NCBI GenBank assembly: GCA_001870995.2
Contig: MLAV02000001.1
Coordinates: forward strand, 682,001-746,000
Source: Chitinophaga sp. CB10
GTDB lineage: Bacteria; Bacteroidota; Bacteroidia; Chitinophagales; Chitinophagaceae
DNA: 64,000 nucleotides
Direction of reading: 5' to 3'
Below are positions 40,868-50,765 of this stretch, in pieces; position 1 is the stretch's first letter, and each line of letters opens with the position of its first letter. Under the pieces are notes generated by a model, which made no database searches, was not told the origin of the DNA, and saw only the letters and a program-made list of their open reading frames with translations. A program made the position numbers and the translations under genes.

Positions 40868-43003
40868 CTCGTGGAGGTATTTATAAATTTCAACCTGTGA
40901 CCGGATTTTTTTATCGCCCTCCCTGTAGTATTCGTTTCGCTGCTCATTGTCCAGCACGCGGGCTTTGACATTGCCGCTGAGCTGGATTTTCATGATGTCT
41001 ACAATTTCCTTGCGTATAGCCGGGTCCGTTATCGGGGCGGCGGCTTCCACGCGGTGGTCCAGGTTGCGGATCATCCAGTCGCAGGAGGCGATGTACACTT
41101 TTTCCTGTCCGCCGTGGTGGAAGATGAACACGCGGGCATGTTCCAGGTATTCGTCTACAATGCTGACGGCGTGGATCTGTTTCTTCCACTTTTTATTCTC
41201 CGTATAGGCGCAACAGATACCCCGTATCACCATCCTGATATCCACGCCGGCTTTGGCCGCGTCGTAGAGTTTGTTGATCAGTACGGCATCGGAAAGGGAG
41301 TTCATCTTGATGATGATGCTGGCTTTCTTTTTATTACGGGCGTTTTTGATTTCCTTGTCGATCAGGCGCAGGAAGGTATTGCGCATATTGAGCGGACTAA
41401 CGGGCAGGGTTTTACAGTTTTCCAGGATTTTGATATCATGGTGCCCGTTTTCCAGGTAGGCGAAGATCTTATTGATGTCCGCCATGATGGCGCGGTTGGC
41501 CGTGAGCAGGCAATGATCGCCGTAGACCCTGGCTGTGCGTTCGTTGAGGTTACCCGTGCTGACAAAGCCGCATTGAATGGTTTTGTTGCCGATGCGTTTT
41601 TTGATGACGCATAATTTTGCATGCACTTTCATGCCGGGTACGCCCAGTAGTACTTTCACGCCTTCTTCTTCCAGGCGGGCCTTCCAGTCGAGGTTGGCCG
41701 CCTCGTCGAACCGGGCGCGCAGCTCCAGCACGATGGTTACCTGTTTCCCGTTGCGCACGGCGTTGATCAGGGCGTTGATGACCTTGGAGTTTTTGGCAAG
41801 GCGGTACGCGGTGATCTTGATGCTGGAAACATTCGGATCGATGGCGGCTTCCCGCAGGAGGTCGATGATGGTATCGAACGAGTGGTAGGGGAAGTGCAGC
41901 ATTACATCCTGGCGTTGCACCACGTGCATCACGCTGGTCGCGTTCTGGAACAGCGGATGGATAAACGATTTGCGGTGCGAATGCGGCGGGAAGATGGATT
42001 CCGGGAAATCCATGAAGTCCTTGAAATTATGGATACGCGCCCCGGGGATCAGGTTGTCCTTCCCGGAGAGGCCGAGGCGCCGGATCAGGTATTCCAGCAG
42101 CAGCGGGTCTATATCCTTATCGTACACAAAGCGTACGGGTTTGCCTTTACGCCTGTCTTTCAGTCCTTTTTCGATCTGGTGGATGATACTGTCGGCAATA
42201 TCATTATCGATATCCAGCTCGGCATCTCTCGTCACCTTGATGATGTGGGAGGTGAACTTGTCGAAACCGAAGTAGGAGAAAATATTCGGGAGGCAGAAAC
42301 GCACGAGGTCTTCCAGCAGCATGATATCATGCTCTCCTGGTTTGGAGGGCAGGATGATGAAGCGGGGCAGCACGGAAGTGGGGATTTCGATCAGCGCGAA
42401 CTTCTGGCTGATGGAGTTATCCGCCCTTGCCAGTACGATGGCCAGGTAAATGGATTTATCCCGGAGGATGGGGAACTGCTGGATGCTTTCAATCATCAGG
42501 GGAATGATGTTGGTACGCACCTGTTCGTTGAAGTAGTTGAGTACAAACTTTTGCTGTTCCCTGTTGAGTTGTTTTTCCGTGCGGAGGAAGATGTGCTGTG
42601 ATTCCAGCTCCTGCGCGATATCTTTCCAGATGCGGTCAAACTCGCGTTGTTGCTCCATTACGATGGTTTGAATGGAGTCGATGATTTTGCCGGGGTTTTC
42701 TTCCAGGTGCATTTTGGCGGCGGATTTGCCAAAGGAGAGCATACGTTTTAAGGTGGCTACACGCACACGGAAGAACTCATCGAGGTTGTTGGAGAAGATA
42801 CCGAGGAAGCGGATACGCTCGTAGAGCGGCACAGTTTTGTCGGCAGCTTCCTGAAGTACTCTTGCATTGAATGCGAGCCAGCTGACATCGCGCGCAATCA
42901 TCTTCTTTTTGGCTGCGGGGGCCTTTTTGCGGGCTAATTTCTTTGAGTTAGATTCTATGGGCATCGTCATAATATCCAGGTTCTCACCTTGCTGCAAACG
43001 CAT
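40853..43003 (-). CDS. ppk1: Polyphosphate kinase 1
   Basis: Makes polyphosphate from ATP at the inner membrane. The 716 residues match the PPK1 length, plus a basic N-terminal extension (KKLARKKAPAAKKKMIARD). Blocks visible: ARDVSWLAFNARVLQEA and RIRFLGIFSNNLDEFFRVRVATLK (N-domain), FPYHSFDTIIDLLREAAIDPNVSSIKITAYRL, GMKVHAKLCVIKKR (phospho-His region), FVSTGNLNERTARVYGDHCLLTAN, and the second His-Lys region SCDWMIRNLDHRVE. Starts at M1, M12 or M14 are possible. ppx lies downstream. Confidence 0.96.
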   Translation of the reverse strand: MRLQQGENLDIMTMPIESNSKKLARKKAPAAKKKMIARDVSWLAFNARVLQEAADKTVPLYERIRFLGIFSNNLDEFFRVRVATLKRMLSFGKSAAKMHLEENPGKIIDSIQTIVMEQQREFDRIWKDIAQELESQHIFLRTEKQLNREQQKFVLNYFNEQVRTNIIPLMIESIQQFPILRDKSIYLAIVLARADNSISQKFALIEIPTSVLPRFIILPSKPGEHDIMLLEDLVRFCLPNIFSYFGFDKFTSHIIKVTRDAELDIDNDIADSIIHQIEKGLKDRRKGKPVRFVYDKDIDPLLLEYLIRRLGLSGKDNLIPGARIHNFKDFMDFPESIFPPHSHRKSFIHPLFQNATSVMHVVQRQDVMLHFPYHSFDTIIDLLREAAIDPNVSSIKITAYRLAKNSKVINALINAVRNGKQVTIVLELRARFDEAANLDWKARLEEEGVKVLLGVPGMKVHAKLCVIKKRIGNKTIQCGFVSTGNLNERTARVYGDHCLLTANRAIMADINKIFAYLENGHHDIKILENCKTLPVSPLNMRNTFLRLIDKEIKNARNKKKASIIIKMNSLSDAVLINKLYDAAKAGVDIRMVIRGICCAYTENKKWKKQIHAVSIVDEYLEHARVFIFHHGGQEKVYIASCDWMIRNLDHRVEAAAPITDPAIRKEIVDIMKIQLSGNVKARVLDNEQRNEYYREGDKKIRSQVEIYKYLHEKQYQ

Positions 43004-43112
43004 ACAGACTAATTTACATTCAAAAAATTCACACTAATTGGCGGTGCGATGATACGGTTTTAGGTCCAGTTTCAGTATTAAATTAAAGTTAACGAAAAGT
43101 GGCGGAAAATGT

Positions 43113-44546
43113 TCAGCGATTGATGGCTTTACCGCGGATCCATTGATTCCAGGCCGTGTACACGAGCAGGAAGAGAAATAACGGGATCACCTGGAACCGG
43201 AAACGGTTATTTTCTCCCAGCTCCAGGAAGTTACCTGCCAGCATGAGATACAAAATGTTAAAAGCCGTGTAGCAGGCGGCGATATCCTGCCATTCCCATG
43301 CGGCGAGGCCTTTGCGCACCTGTTTCCAACGCCTGAAGCCCGTCCAGGCCAGCATCCCGAAGGAAACAGCGTATAGCAGTACCAGTATGGCATTGGTGAG
43401 GAAGATGTAGTCCTTATGGATTTTGATGTAGCCCAGGTTGAAGAAGTATTCATACCCCAGTATCCGGCTCCTGTTCTTTACCAGGTTGAAATAATTGGTA
43501 GTAGGGGAAAAGTAGAGAGAATTAGCCGTGAACGTGAGTTTGAGGTATTTTTTAGGATCGGCCTTCAGGCAGGCGATGCCGGCCTTCTGGAACTGATCGG
43601 AGATGTAGATGTAGCGGATGTTGTTGAAATTACTTTCGCTGGTGCCCTTGCACCAGTCGTGCAGCGCGCGGATGCCCGGATACTGCTTGTTTTCCGGCAG
43701 CCATTGCACGCCGTATTCTTCCAGGCAGCGGAAAGGTCCGATGTCCGCGTAGCGGCGGATGGTATCGTTGGTGATGGAGGGCGGCAGCTGCCTGTCCAGC
43801 GGCAGCATGATGCGGGCCACATTCATACCCATCCAGGTGCTGGCGGTAAAATGGCCGAACATGATTTTATTTTTCCCGTACCAGCCGGTGACCAGCAGTA
43901 GGGGAAATAACGCGGCGAGGATGGTTTTTTTGCGGAGGCCTGGTTGGCACATCAGCAGTACCAGCGCGGCTGCGGCTACGAGCCATACCAGGTGGAACAT
44001 GCTGATGGTAAGGCATATGACGGCCAGGGTGAGGAATAACGCGAACCCCCATACGAATTTTTCTGTCCGTAAAAAGCGGATCAGGAAGAAGAGGGAGTAG
44101 GAGAGGAAGATCATGCCCAGGTAGGTATAGAAGTACCAGGCTTCGTACAGCAGGAATGCCGGCGTGATGCAGAAGTAAGCGCTAACGGCGAAGCCTGCCC
44201 ACCGTTTGCCGGTAAGTTGGTATATGGAGAGATACAGCAGTATCGTTTGAACGTAGCCGAGGATGATCCACAAGGCTTCCATTACCATCGTATAATGGTC
44301 CGGAAACGCATTCATGAGCAGGCTGCAAAGTCCGTTGAAGAGCGGCGGCTGGGAGTGGAGGTACCACATACATTCCCAGGGATGATCGATGAGTAACTGC
44401 TTATCCAGCAGGTGCCAGGTTTCCAGCACGGGAACGGCGTTGAAATCAAAGTGGCAATAGTATCTGACGATAAAGCGGCTGATGACGGTAAGGAGCGTTA
44501 ACAGCAATATCGCCGGCAAGTGCTTACGGGGCATAAGGTGCATCAT
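43113..44546 (-). CDS. Multi-pass membrane protein, GT-C glycosyltransferase-like
   Basis: 477 residues with about 10-11 hydrophobic helices. After the first helix comes an acidic/aromatic loop (YYCHFDFNAVPVLETWHLLD) and then HSQPPLFNGLCSLLM, which resembles the first loop of dolichyl-phosphate-mannose/ArnT-type GT-C enzymes. A periplasmic stretch (about 230-330) and a conserved C-terminal membrane part (GNFLELGENNRFRFQVIPLFLFLLVY) are also of that kind. The sugar, carrier and acceptor are unknown, and the classical DD/DE pair is not obvious. It lies 86 bases after a LPG-synthase-TM-like gene on the same strand. Confidence 0.65.
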   Translation of the reverse strand: MMHLMPRKHLPAILLLTLLTVISRFIVRYYCHFDFNAVPVLETWHLLDKQLLIDHPWECMWYLHSQPPLFNGLCSLLMNAFPDHYTMVMEALWIILGYVQTILLYLSIYQLTGKRWAGFAVSAYFCITPAFLLYEAWYFYTYLGMIFLSYSLFFLIRFLRTEKFVWGFALFLTLAVICLTISMFHLVWLVAAAALVLLMCQPGLRKKTILAALFPLLLVTGWYGKNKIMFGHFTASTWMGMNVARIMLPLDRQLPPSITNDTIRRYADIGPFRCLEEYGVQWLPENKQYPGIRALHDWCKGTSESNFNNIRYIYISDQFQKAGIACLKADPKKYLKLTFTANSLYFSPTTNYFNLVKNRSRILGYEYFFNLGYIKIHKDYIFLTNAILVLLYAVSFGMLAWTGFRRWKQVRKGLAAWEWQDIAACYTAFNILYLMLAGNFLELGENNRFRFQVIPLFLFLLVYTAWNQWIRGKAINR

Positions 44547-44632
44547 ATCTGCGGTACGGGATTATATATAGTAGTTAGGGCGGATGCAGGTGCATCCGGC
44601 TCCAAAATACAAAAATATTGTCAGTGTGGGGA

Positions 44633-45667
44633 TTAATTCTCCGCTACCGCCTGCAGGGCTTCTTTTTGCAATCTTTTGCGGTTGTAGATGGGGAGCGCCA
44701 CGAGGCTGACGAAGCCCAGGACGATGACCAGCAGGGTTTGCACCACCCAGATGATCCATCCGAAGGCAAAGCCGATCACTTTATTGATGTGGTAAAGTTC
44801 CAGCGTTTTTTGCACGAGCGTTTGATATGCGCCGATGCCCCCGGGGGTAACGATCATGCCTATACTACCGATTACCAGTACGGCCAGTGCGGCGCTGATG
44901 CCGAGGTGCGTGGTTTCCTGCAGGCAGTAAAAACCGATATAGACCTGAGAGAGGTAGCAGCACCAGATCAGGATGGATTGAATGATAAAGGCCCATTTAT
45001 TTTCCATCTTGCCGATAGACAAGATGCCTTCCATGACGCCACGCGCCAGGTTTTTGATGGTGATGGCCGCTTTGGAGCGGGCAAACCTGCGCAGCAGCCA
45101 GACGATGATGCCGATGCCGGCAGCGGCGGCCAGCAGGAGCAGAGCCAGTTGCAGGAAGTTGGCATTGGCGAATTTGTTGCCGATGGGGATGAGTATTTCC
45201 TTATTGACGTAGGCGCCGAGTACTTCCACCTGCGTGAGTACGGTGATGGCCATGAGCAGGATGAGGCAGACCATATCCACCGCGCGTTCGGCAATCATGG
45301 TGCCTACCAGCTTATCAGCGGGAATTTTTTCGTATTGGGCAAGGATGCCGCAGCGGGTTACTTCCCCGAGGCGGGGCACCGCCAGGTTGGCCAGGTAGCC
45401 CACCATTACGGCAAAGAAGGTGTTGAGGGTAGTGGGCTGATGGCCGAGCGGCTTCATCAGCAGCTTCCAGCGGGTAGCGCGGAACCAGTGGCTGGCAATA
45501 CCGAGTATCACCGCAGGTATTACCAGCCAGTAATTCGCCCGTTGAAACGCCTCTTTCATCATCTCCCATTCGCGGGGAGTGAGGTCCTTTGTAACCAGCC
45601 AAATCAGTAACACGCCTATGCCAAAAAAACAGATGAACTTAATGACATTCTTCAATGATTTAGGCAT
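44633..45667 (-). CDS. Lysylphosphatidylglycerol synthase TM region-like (UPF0104) membrane protein
   Basis: 344 residues, about eight hydrophobic helices. Family signatures: ASHWFRATRWKLLMKPLG, MVGYLANLAVPRLGEVTRCGILAQYEKIPADKLVGTMIAERAVDM and GSIGMIVTPGGIGAYQTLVQKTL. In MprF this module flips lysyl-phosphatidylglycerol, but stand-alone copies have no proven substrate. It sits 58 bases after panD; in my recollection of many Bacteroidetes genomes the order panC-panD-this gene is common. Confidence 0.88.
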   Translation of the reverse strand: MPKSLKNVIKFICFFGIGVLLIWLVTKDLTPREWEMMKEAFQRANYWLVIPAVILGIASHWFRATRWKLLMKPLGHQPTTLNTFFAVMVGYLANLAVPRLGEVTRCGILAQYEKIPADKLVGTMIAERAVDMVCLILLMAITVLTQVEVLGAYVNKEILIPIGNKFANANFLQLALLLLAAAAGIGIIVWLLRRFARSKAAITIKNLARGVMEGILSIGKMENKWAFIIQSILIWCCYLSQVYIGFYCLQETTHLGISAALAVLVIGSIGMIVTPGGIGAYQTLVQKTLELYHINKVIGFAFGWIIWVVQTLLVIVLGFVSLVALPIYNRKRLQKEALQAVAEN

Positions 45668-45725
45668 AACTAAAGCTGTTTAGGGTGTTACAATATTTAC
45701 AAATGGTTACAAACCGGCAAGGGTA

Positions 45726-46070
45726 TTATAATTTGTTTCCTTCTTTAGGGAAAATGGCAACAGGCTGATATTTTTTCGCCTCTTCAAAATCCATGGTCGC
45801 ATAGGAAATAATGATCACTATGTCGCCCGGGGCTACCAGGCGCGCAGCAGGGCCGTTCATACAAATAACGCCTGAACCGCGCTTGCCTTTTATTACGTAA
45901 GTTTCCAGTCTTTCGCCGTTGTTCACGTTGAGGACCTGTACTTTTTCGTATTCAATCAGTCCCGCCGCATCCATCAGATCTTCATCGATGGTGATACTGC
46001 CAACATATTGCAGGTTAGCCTCTGTCACTACTGCGCGGTGAATCTTACACTTTAAAATTTCAATTTGCAT
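45726..46070 (-). CDS. panD: Aspartate 1-decarboxylase
   Basis: Makes beta-alanine for pantothenate. 114 residues encoded as a proenzyme that cuts itself between Gly24 and Ser25 (QYVGSITID) to form the pyruvoyl group. Lys9 (ILKCKIH) and Tyr-containing EKVQVLNVNNGERLETYVI are present, along with GAA-type NGPAARLVAPGD. Just upstream is one of the two best promoters in the window. Usually next to panC in this phylum; here a 12.8-kb PUL separates them. Confidence 0.97.
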   Translation of the reverse strand: MQIEILKCKIHRAVVTEANLQYVGSITIDEDLMDAAGLIEYEKVQVLNVNNGERLETYVIKGKRGSGVICMNGPAARLVAPGDIVIIISYATMDFEEAKKYQPVAIFPKEGNKL

Positions 46071-46103
46071 AACTCATATACTCCCTGTGAAAAGGAGCGT
46101 CTG

Positions 46104-46135
46104 CAAAACTAGGGAAAATAATGTTTTGTGCCAAA
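46104..46135 (-). promoter_or_regulatory. Full promoter of panD; rest of the 303-base gap
   Basis: On the minus strand TTTG (46135-46132), exactly 20 bases, then TAGTTTTG (46111-46104): a complete match. Start expected near 46098, leaving a leader of about 28 bases. The remainder of the gap (46136-46373) is AT-rich, must contain the plus-strand promoter of the hybrid regulator, and shows only a one-off element (TGTATTTG, 46340-46347). Confidence 0.75.
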
Positions 46136-46373
46136 GCTGACAGCCTCCTCCGGAATGCTGCGGGGAAATGTTTTTTCTGCCCGACTTTGTAAATACTGCA
46201 TAATTTCCTGAAATTAGTAGCAGCAGCGTAAGAATAACTGGAAAATCCGGTAAAAAAAGAAATGTTAATATGTTTAAGTAATTGTCAACCAGAATCGTAT
46301 AAAATTAATTTTTAGTTATTTCCTGCGCTGCCGGATCTGTGTATTTGACGCTGACCTAGCCACCCTGAAATTC

Positions 46374-49300
46374 ATGTTTACAAAACGACTGTTGATTCCA
46401 CTGTTAATGCTGTTCTGCCTGCAAGCGCCGGCGCAGGACTTTATTTCCCTGAATGTAAATGATGGCCTCTCCAATAACCAGGTAAACTGCATCTACAAGG
46501 ACAGTAAAGGGTTTATGTGGTTTGGCACCATGAGCGGACTTAACCGCTATGATGGCACCACGTACCGCGTGTACCGCCATAAGCCTTCGGATTCGCTTTC
46601 CATCAGCGATAACTACATCCTGGCGATATACCCCGCTCCCGGGGACCGGATGTACATCCACACCCGCAACGGCGATGTGGTGTACAACCCGGTTACAGAG
46701 CAGTTCGAAAAAGCTGCCGCCTGGCTGGCCGCGCTGGGCCTCCCTGCATATGGCATCACCTGCATGCAGCGCAGCGGCAATACCTATTGGTTTGCCTACC
46801 AGGATGGCCGTTTGTTCTGCAAAAAACAAGATTCCCCTGTAAAACAAATAGCAGTAAAGCCGGACAGCGAAAATCCCGTGACGGGTTTAGAGGGAACTCA
46901 AAGCGGTTATATGCTGGCACTGCATAAGAATGGAGAACTCGATAAGATCGCTGTGAATACGATGCAGTTGACCGAACGGAAAAATTTAATCTCTCCCCAA
47001 CCCCTAAAAAAACCACTCAGCATGCGACTGTTCATAGACAGTGACGACGACCTGTGGATATACATGGAGGGAACCGATTACGGGGTGACTTATGTGGACG
47101 GTAAGACCTGGCATACGCAGCGGCTCAACAGCCGCAACAGCGAACTGAATAACGATATCGTCAACAGCATTGTGCAGGACGATAAAGGGCAGATCTGGAT
47201 CGGGACGGACCACGGGGGCATCAACCTGCTGAATAAAAAAACTTTCTCCGTGCAACACCTGCTGCACCGGGACGATAACAGTAAAAGCATTGCGGAAAAC
47301 GCCATCTACGCGCTGTATAAAGACGACCTGGGCATCATCTGGTGCGGCACCTATAAAAGCGGTATCAGCTACTATGCGGAAAGCATGCACAAGTTTGCGC
47401 TGCACAACCGCCGCCCGGAGGAGAGATCGCCCATGGCGTACAATGATGTGAACTGCTTTGCGGAGGACCAGCAGGGCAACCTCTGGATAGGCAGCAACGG
47501 CGGGGGACTGATGTTTTACGACCGGCAGAAAAATACCTACCGCCAGTGGAAACATAACCCCAACGATCCCGGCAGCATCAGCGCGGACGTGATCCTGAGC
47601 CTGCTGGTGGACAAGGATAACAGTCTTTGGATCGGATATTACTACGGGGGACTGGATCACCTGGTAAACGGCCGCATTACCCACTATGCGCCGGACCCGG
47701 AGAACAGCCTGAGTATGGCCGATAAAACGCCGTGGAAACTCTTTCGCGATAGTCAGAACGACCTCTGGATAGGCACGCTGGGCAGTGGTTTGGACCGTTT
47801 TGATCCCAAGGGGCCGGCATTTTATCACAACAACGTGAGCATGCATAATTCCGTGCATAGCAATTTTATTACGGACCTCACGGAAGATAAGCAGGGTAAC
47901 CTCTGGATTGCGACGGCTTACGGGATTGATATGATGGACAAGGCAAAAGGGCTGTTTATCCATTACCTGCACGATACGCACGGGCTCAGTAACGATAATG
48001 TGAACGCGATACTGTGCGATTCGCGGGGCTTCATCTGGGCGGGTTCCCGGGATGGGCTCTGCGTGTTTAATGCGGCTACGCAACGCTTCCGGACCTTCCG
48101 TATGGAAGACGGCCTGCCGGATAACAATATCATCGCTATTTTGGAAGACAACGGCGGTCACCTGTGGGTCAGCACTTCCAACGGCCTTTCCAAAATAACG
48201 CCCCGGCAGGAAGCCGGCAAGGGCATTGTAGGCATCAGCTGCCGCAATTTCAATTACAAGGACGGCCTGCAGGGCGATGCGTTTAACGTCAACGCGGCGT
48301 TGAAGCTGCGTTCCGGGGAGCTGGTGTTTGGCGGGGCCAATGGCTTCAACCTCTTTGACCCGGCCAGCATTATACAGGCCCGTACCGAGCCGCCGCTGGT
48401 GTTTACCAGTCTGCAACTCTTTAACCGCACGGTAGGCGTGGACGAAAAAATCCATAACCATGTGATACTGCCTGCCGGCCTCCCGGAAACAAAGGAGATC
48501 ACGCTGCGCTATGATGAAAACGATTTTTCGCTGGACTTTGCCGCGCTGGATTTCCTGAATACGGACAAGAATAAATATACCTATGTGTATATGCTGGAAG
48601 GCTTCAACCGGGAGTGGCAGACGGCGGATGCGCGGTCTAAACGTATCACCTATACGAATATCAATCCCGGTACCTACACGCTGCGGCTGAAAGCCCTGAA
48701 CGACGACGGGGACGCATCCTGGAAAGGCATCAGTCTGAAGATTACCATCCGCCCGCCCTTCTGGGCGACGGGATGGGCCTACTGCGTATATGCGTTACTG
48801 TTGGCCGGCGGGTTATTCCTCCTGCGGCATATTACCCTGCAAAGGGTACACCGGCGTTTTGCCCTGGCCCAGGAAAGGAAGGAGGTCCAGCGTTTGCATG
48901 AGTTGGATATGTTGAAGATTAAACTCTTTACCAATCTTAGTCACGAGTTCAGGACACCGGTGTCCCTTATCCTTGCGCCATTGGATGAAGTCATCCGGCA
49001 CGAAAAAGAGCCGGTTTACCGTCAGAAATTATACCTCATGCGCCGCAACGCCAGGCGGTTGCTCAACCTGGTGAACCAGCTGATGGATTTCAGAAGGATG
49101 GAGATGCATGAGTTGAAGCTGGACCCTACGCCCGGGGACCTGATTGATTTTATCCGCGAGGCGGTGTATAGTTTTTCCGACCTGGCGGAGCGCAAGCAAA
49201 TGCAGCTGGAGTTCCAGACGGATACGGCGCAGTTGTTTACCTCTTTTGATCATGATAAGATAGAGCGCATCCTGTTTAACCTGTTGTCCAATGCATTCAA

Positions 49301-50576
49301 GTTTACGCCCGTTGGCGGCGCAGTGCGTGTAGGCGTGCAGGTGAGTACGGACGGGGAGGACGCCGTGCTGGAACTGAAAGTCCAGGATACGGGCATCGGC
49401 ATCCCGGCGGACCGCCGGGAGAGCGTGTTTGAGCAGTTCTTTAAGCACGACGTGCCGGGGGGTATCAACACCCAGGGCAGCGGGATAGGGCTGGCGATTA
49501 CGCGGGAATTTGTGAAGCTGTGCAAAGGACAGATTGGGGTGGAGAGCGAGGTGAATAAAGGGACGGTGTTTACGATTCTGCTGCCGTTTAAGCGGGAAGC
49601 GGGGATTGCAGGGGAGGATAAACCGGGAGTAGCAGCGTGGTCGGGAGGTTGGGAGCAGGAGGGTAAACCGTTGGTAACAGGGCTGGAACCGGTGGCAATA
49701 CTAAGGCCGGCAGCCTCCGGGCCGGAGGATAAACCATTGGCAACAGCGCATGAGCCGGAACTCAAACAACCTGCAACACCCCATGAGCCGGGGCTCAAAC
49801 CGGCAGCATTACCCAGGGATAAAGCTACCGTCCTCCTGGTGGAAGACAATGACGATTTCCGCTTTTACCTGAAAGAAAATATGCAGGAGGATTATAACGT
49901 ACTGGAAGCCGCCAACGGCGTGGAAGGCTGGCAAAAGGTACTGGCGGCGCATCCCGACCTAGTGGTGAGCGATGTGAACATGCCGTTGATGGATGGTATA
50001 TCCCTCTGCGCAAAAATCCGGAGCGACAGCCGGACACGCCGCATCCCCGTGATACTGCTCACGGCCATGGCGGGAGAAGAGCAGCAGCTGAAGGCGCTGG
50101 ACCAGGGCGCGGCGGATTACCTCGTGAAGCCTTTTAATGTGGAGATCATGCTCTCCCGTGTGCGCAATGTGCTGGCCGCAAGAAATGTAGCGCCAAAAGT
50201 TATTTTGCCTTTGCAGGCAGATGAAGCGCCTGCCCTTAGCCCGGATGAAAAGTTTATGCAGAAAGCGCTCGAAATCGTGGAGCGCAATTTATCCAACCCT
50301 GACTTTTCCGTGGAAGAGCTGAGCAGGGAACTTTGTATGAACAGGGTATCCGTGTACCGGCGGATTTTCGCTATCAGCGGTCAGCCCCCGATAGAATTTA
50401 TTCGTGGCATTCGATTGCAACGCGCGGCGCAGCTGTTGAGTCGCTCCGAAATGAACGTAGCCGAAGTAGCCTACGAAGTAGGATTCAACAACCCGAAATA
50501 CTTTTCAAAATATTTTAAAATGGTCTACCACATGCTGCCAAGCGCTTACCAGGCGGCCAACAGGAAGCAGGTCTGA
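46374..50576 (+). CDS. Hybrid two-component system (HTCS) sensor-regulator
   Basis: One protein that senses a glycan fragment in the periplasm and activates PUL transcription. 1400 residues: signal peptide (1-20), two seven-bladed propellers from repeated Reg_prop motifs (DSKGFMWFGTMSGLNRYDG and copies such as DDKGQIWIGTDHGGINLLN, about 25-690), Y_Y_Y domain (about 700-790), one membrane helix (about 797-820), HisKA with phospho-His857 (NLSHEFRTP), HATPase (about 955-1072, DTGIGIP and GSGIGLAI), a Pro-rich linker, receiver with phospho-Asp1200 (SDVNMPLMDG, PVILLTA, YLVKPF) and an AraC helix-turn-helix end (about 1310-1397). It lies directly before susC and probably controls that PUL. Confidence 0.96.
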   Translation: MFTKRLLIPLLMLFCLQAPAQDFISLNVNDGLSNNQVNCIYKDSKGFMWFGTMSGLNRYDGTTYRVYRHKPSDSLSISDNYILAIYPAPGDRMYIHTRNGDVVYNPVTEQFEKAAAWLAALGLPAYGITCMQRSGNTYWFAYQDGRLFCKKQDSPVKQIAVKPDSENPVTGLEGTQSGYMLALHKNGELDKIAVNTMQLTERKNLISPQPLKKPLSMRLFIDSDDDLWIYMEGTDYGVTYVDGKTWHTQRLNSRNSELNNDIVNSIVQDDKGQIWIGTDHGGINLLNKKTFSVQHLLHRDDNSKSIAENAIYALYKDDLGIIWCGTYKSGISYYAESMHKFALHNRRPEERSPMAYNDVNCFAEDQQGNLWIGSNGGGLMFYDRQKNTYRQWKHNPNDPGSISADVILSLLVDKDNSLWIGYYYGGLDHLVNGRITHYAPDPENSLSMADKTPWKLFRDSQNDLWIGTLGSGLDRFDPKGPAFYHNNVSMHNSVHSNFITDLTEDKQGNLWIATAYGIDMMDKAKGLFIHYLHDTHGLSNDNVNAILCDSRGFIWAGSRDGLCVFNAATQRFRTFRMEDGLPDNNIIAILEDNGGHLWVSTSNGLSKITPRQEAGKGIVGISCRNFNYKDGLQGDAFNVNAALKLRSGELVFGGANGFNLFDPASIIQARTEPPLVFTSLQLFNRTVGVDEKIHNHVILPAGLPETKEITLRYDENDFSLDFAALDFLNTDKNKYTYVYMLEGFNREWQTADARSKRITYTNINPGTYTLRLKALNDDGDASWKGISLKITIRPPFWATGWAYCVYALLLAGGLFLLRHITLQRVHRRFALAQERKEVQRLHELDMLKIKLFTNLSHEFRTPVSLILAPLDEVIRHEKEPVYRQKLYLMRRNARRLLNLVNQLMDFRRMEMHELKLDPTPGDLIDFIREAVYSFSDLAERKQMQLEFQTDTAQLFTSFDHDKIERILFNLLSNAFKFTPVGGAVRVGVQVSTDGEDAVLELKVQDTGIGIPADRRESVFEQFFKHDVPGGINTQGSGIGLAITREFVKLCKGQIGVESEVNKGTVFTILLPFKREAGIAGEDKPGVAAWSGGWEQEGKPLVTGLEPVAILRPAASGPEDKPLATAHEPELKQPATPHEPGLKPAALPRDKATVLLVEDNDDFRFYLKENMQEDYNVLEAANGVEGWQKVLAAHPDLVVSDVNMPLMDGISLCAKIRSDSRTRRIPVILLTAMAGEEQQLKALDQGAADYLVKPFNVEIMLSRVRNVLAARNVAPKVILPLQADEAPALSPDEKFMQKALEIVERNLSNPDFSVEELSRELCMNRVSVYRRIFAISGQPPIEFIRGIRLQRAAQLLSRSEMNVAEVAYEVGFNNPKYFSKYFKMVYHMLPSAYQAANRKQV

Positions 50577-50595
50577 AACAAAACGATACCCTTCC

Positions 50596-50625
50596 TGTTA
50601 CATTTGAACCCCCACGTTTGTAACA
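50596..50625 (+). promoter_or_regulatory. Candidate operator for the PUL regulator
   Basis: TGTTACA (50596-50602) and its inverse TGTAACA (50619-50625), centres 23 bases apart (two helical turns), in the 189-base gap between the HTCS gene and susC. It is the only clear dyad in the gap and lies 141 bases before the susC start. No full TTTG/TAnnTTTG pair is visible, as expected for an activator-dependent promoter. Confidence 0.4.
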
Positions 50626-50765
50626 ATTTAGGTAGTTAATATAAACAACGCAGTACCTATGAATCCGCTGCGATGGGATAACTTTATGCTCATCGTTATG
50701 AAAGTAATCTACTAATGGACCAAAATCAAGAGATCGCCAATTTTTAAAACTTAATTCCTCCACGT

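Noticed and set aside
47004..48461. 485-codon minus-strand frame opposite the HTCS propeller
   Set aside because: Shadow of repeated propeller motifs; no recognisable family.
50659..50715. 18-codon ORF before the PUL susC as a second leader peptide
   Set aside because: No biased residue run, no clear promoter with correct spacing; such short frames are expected by chance.
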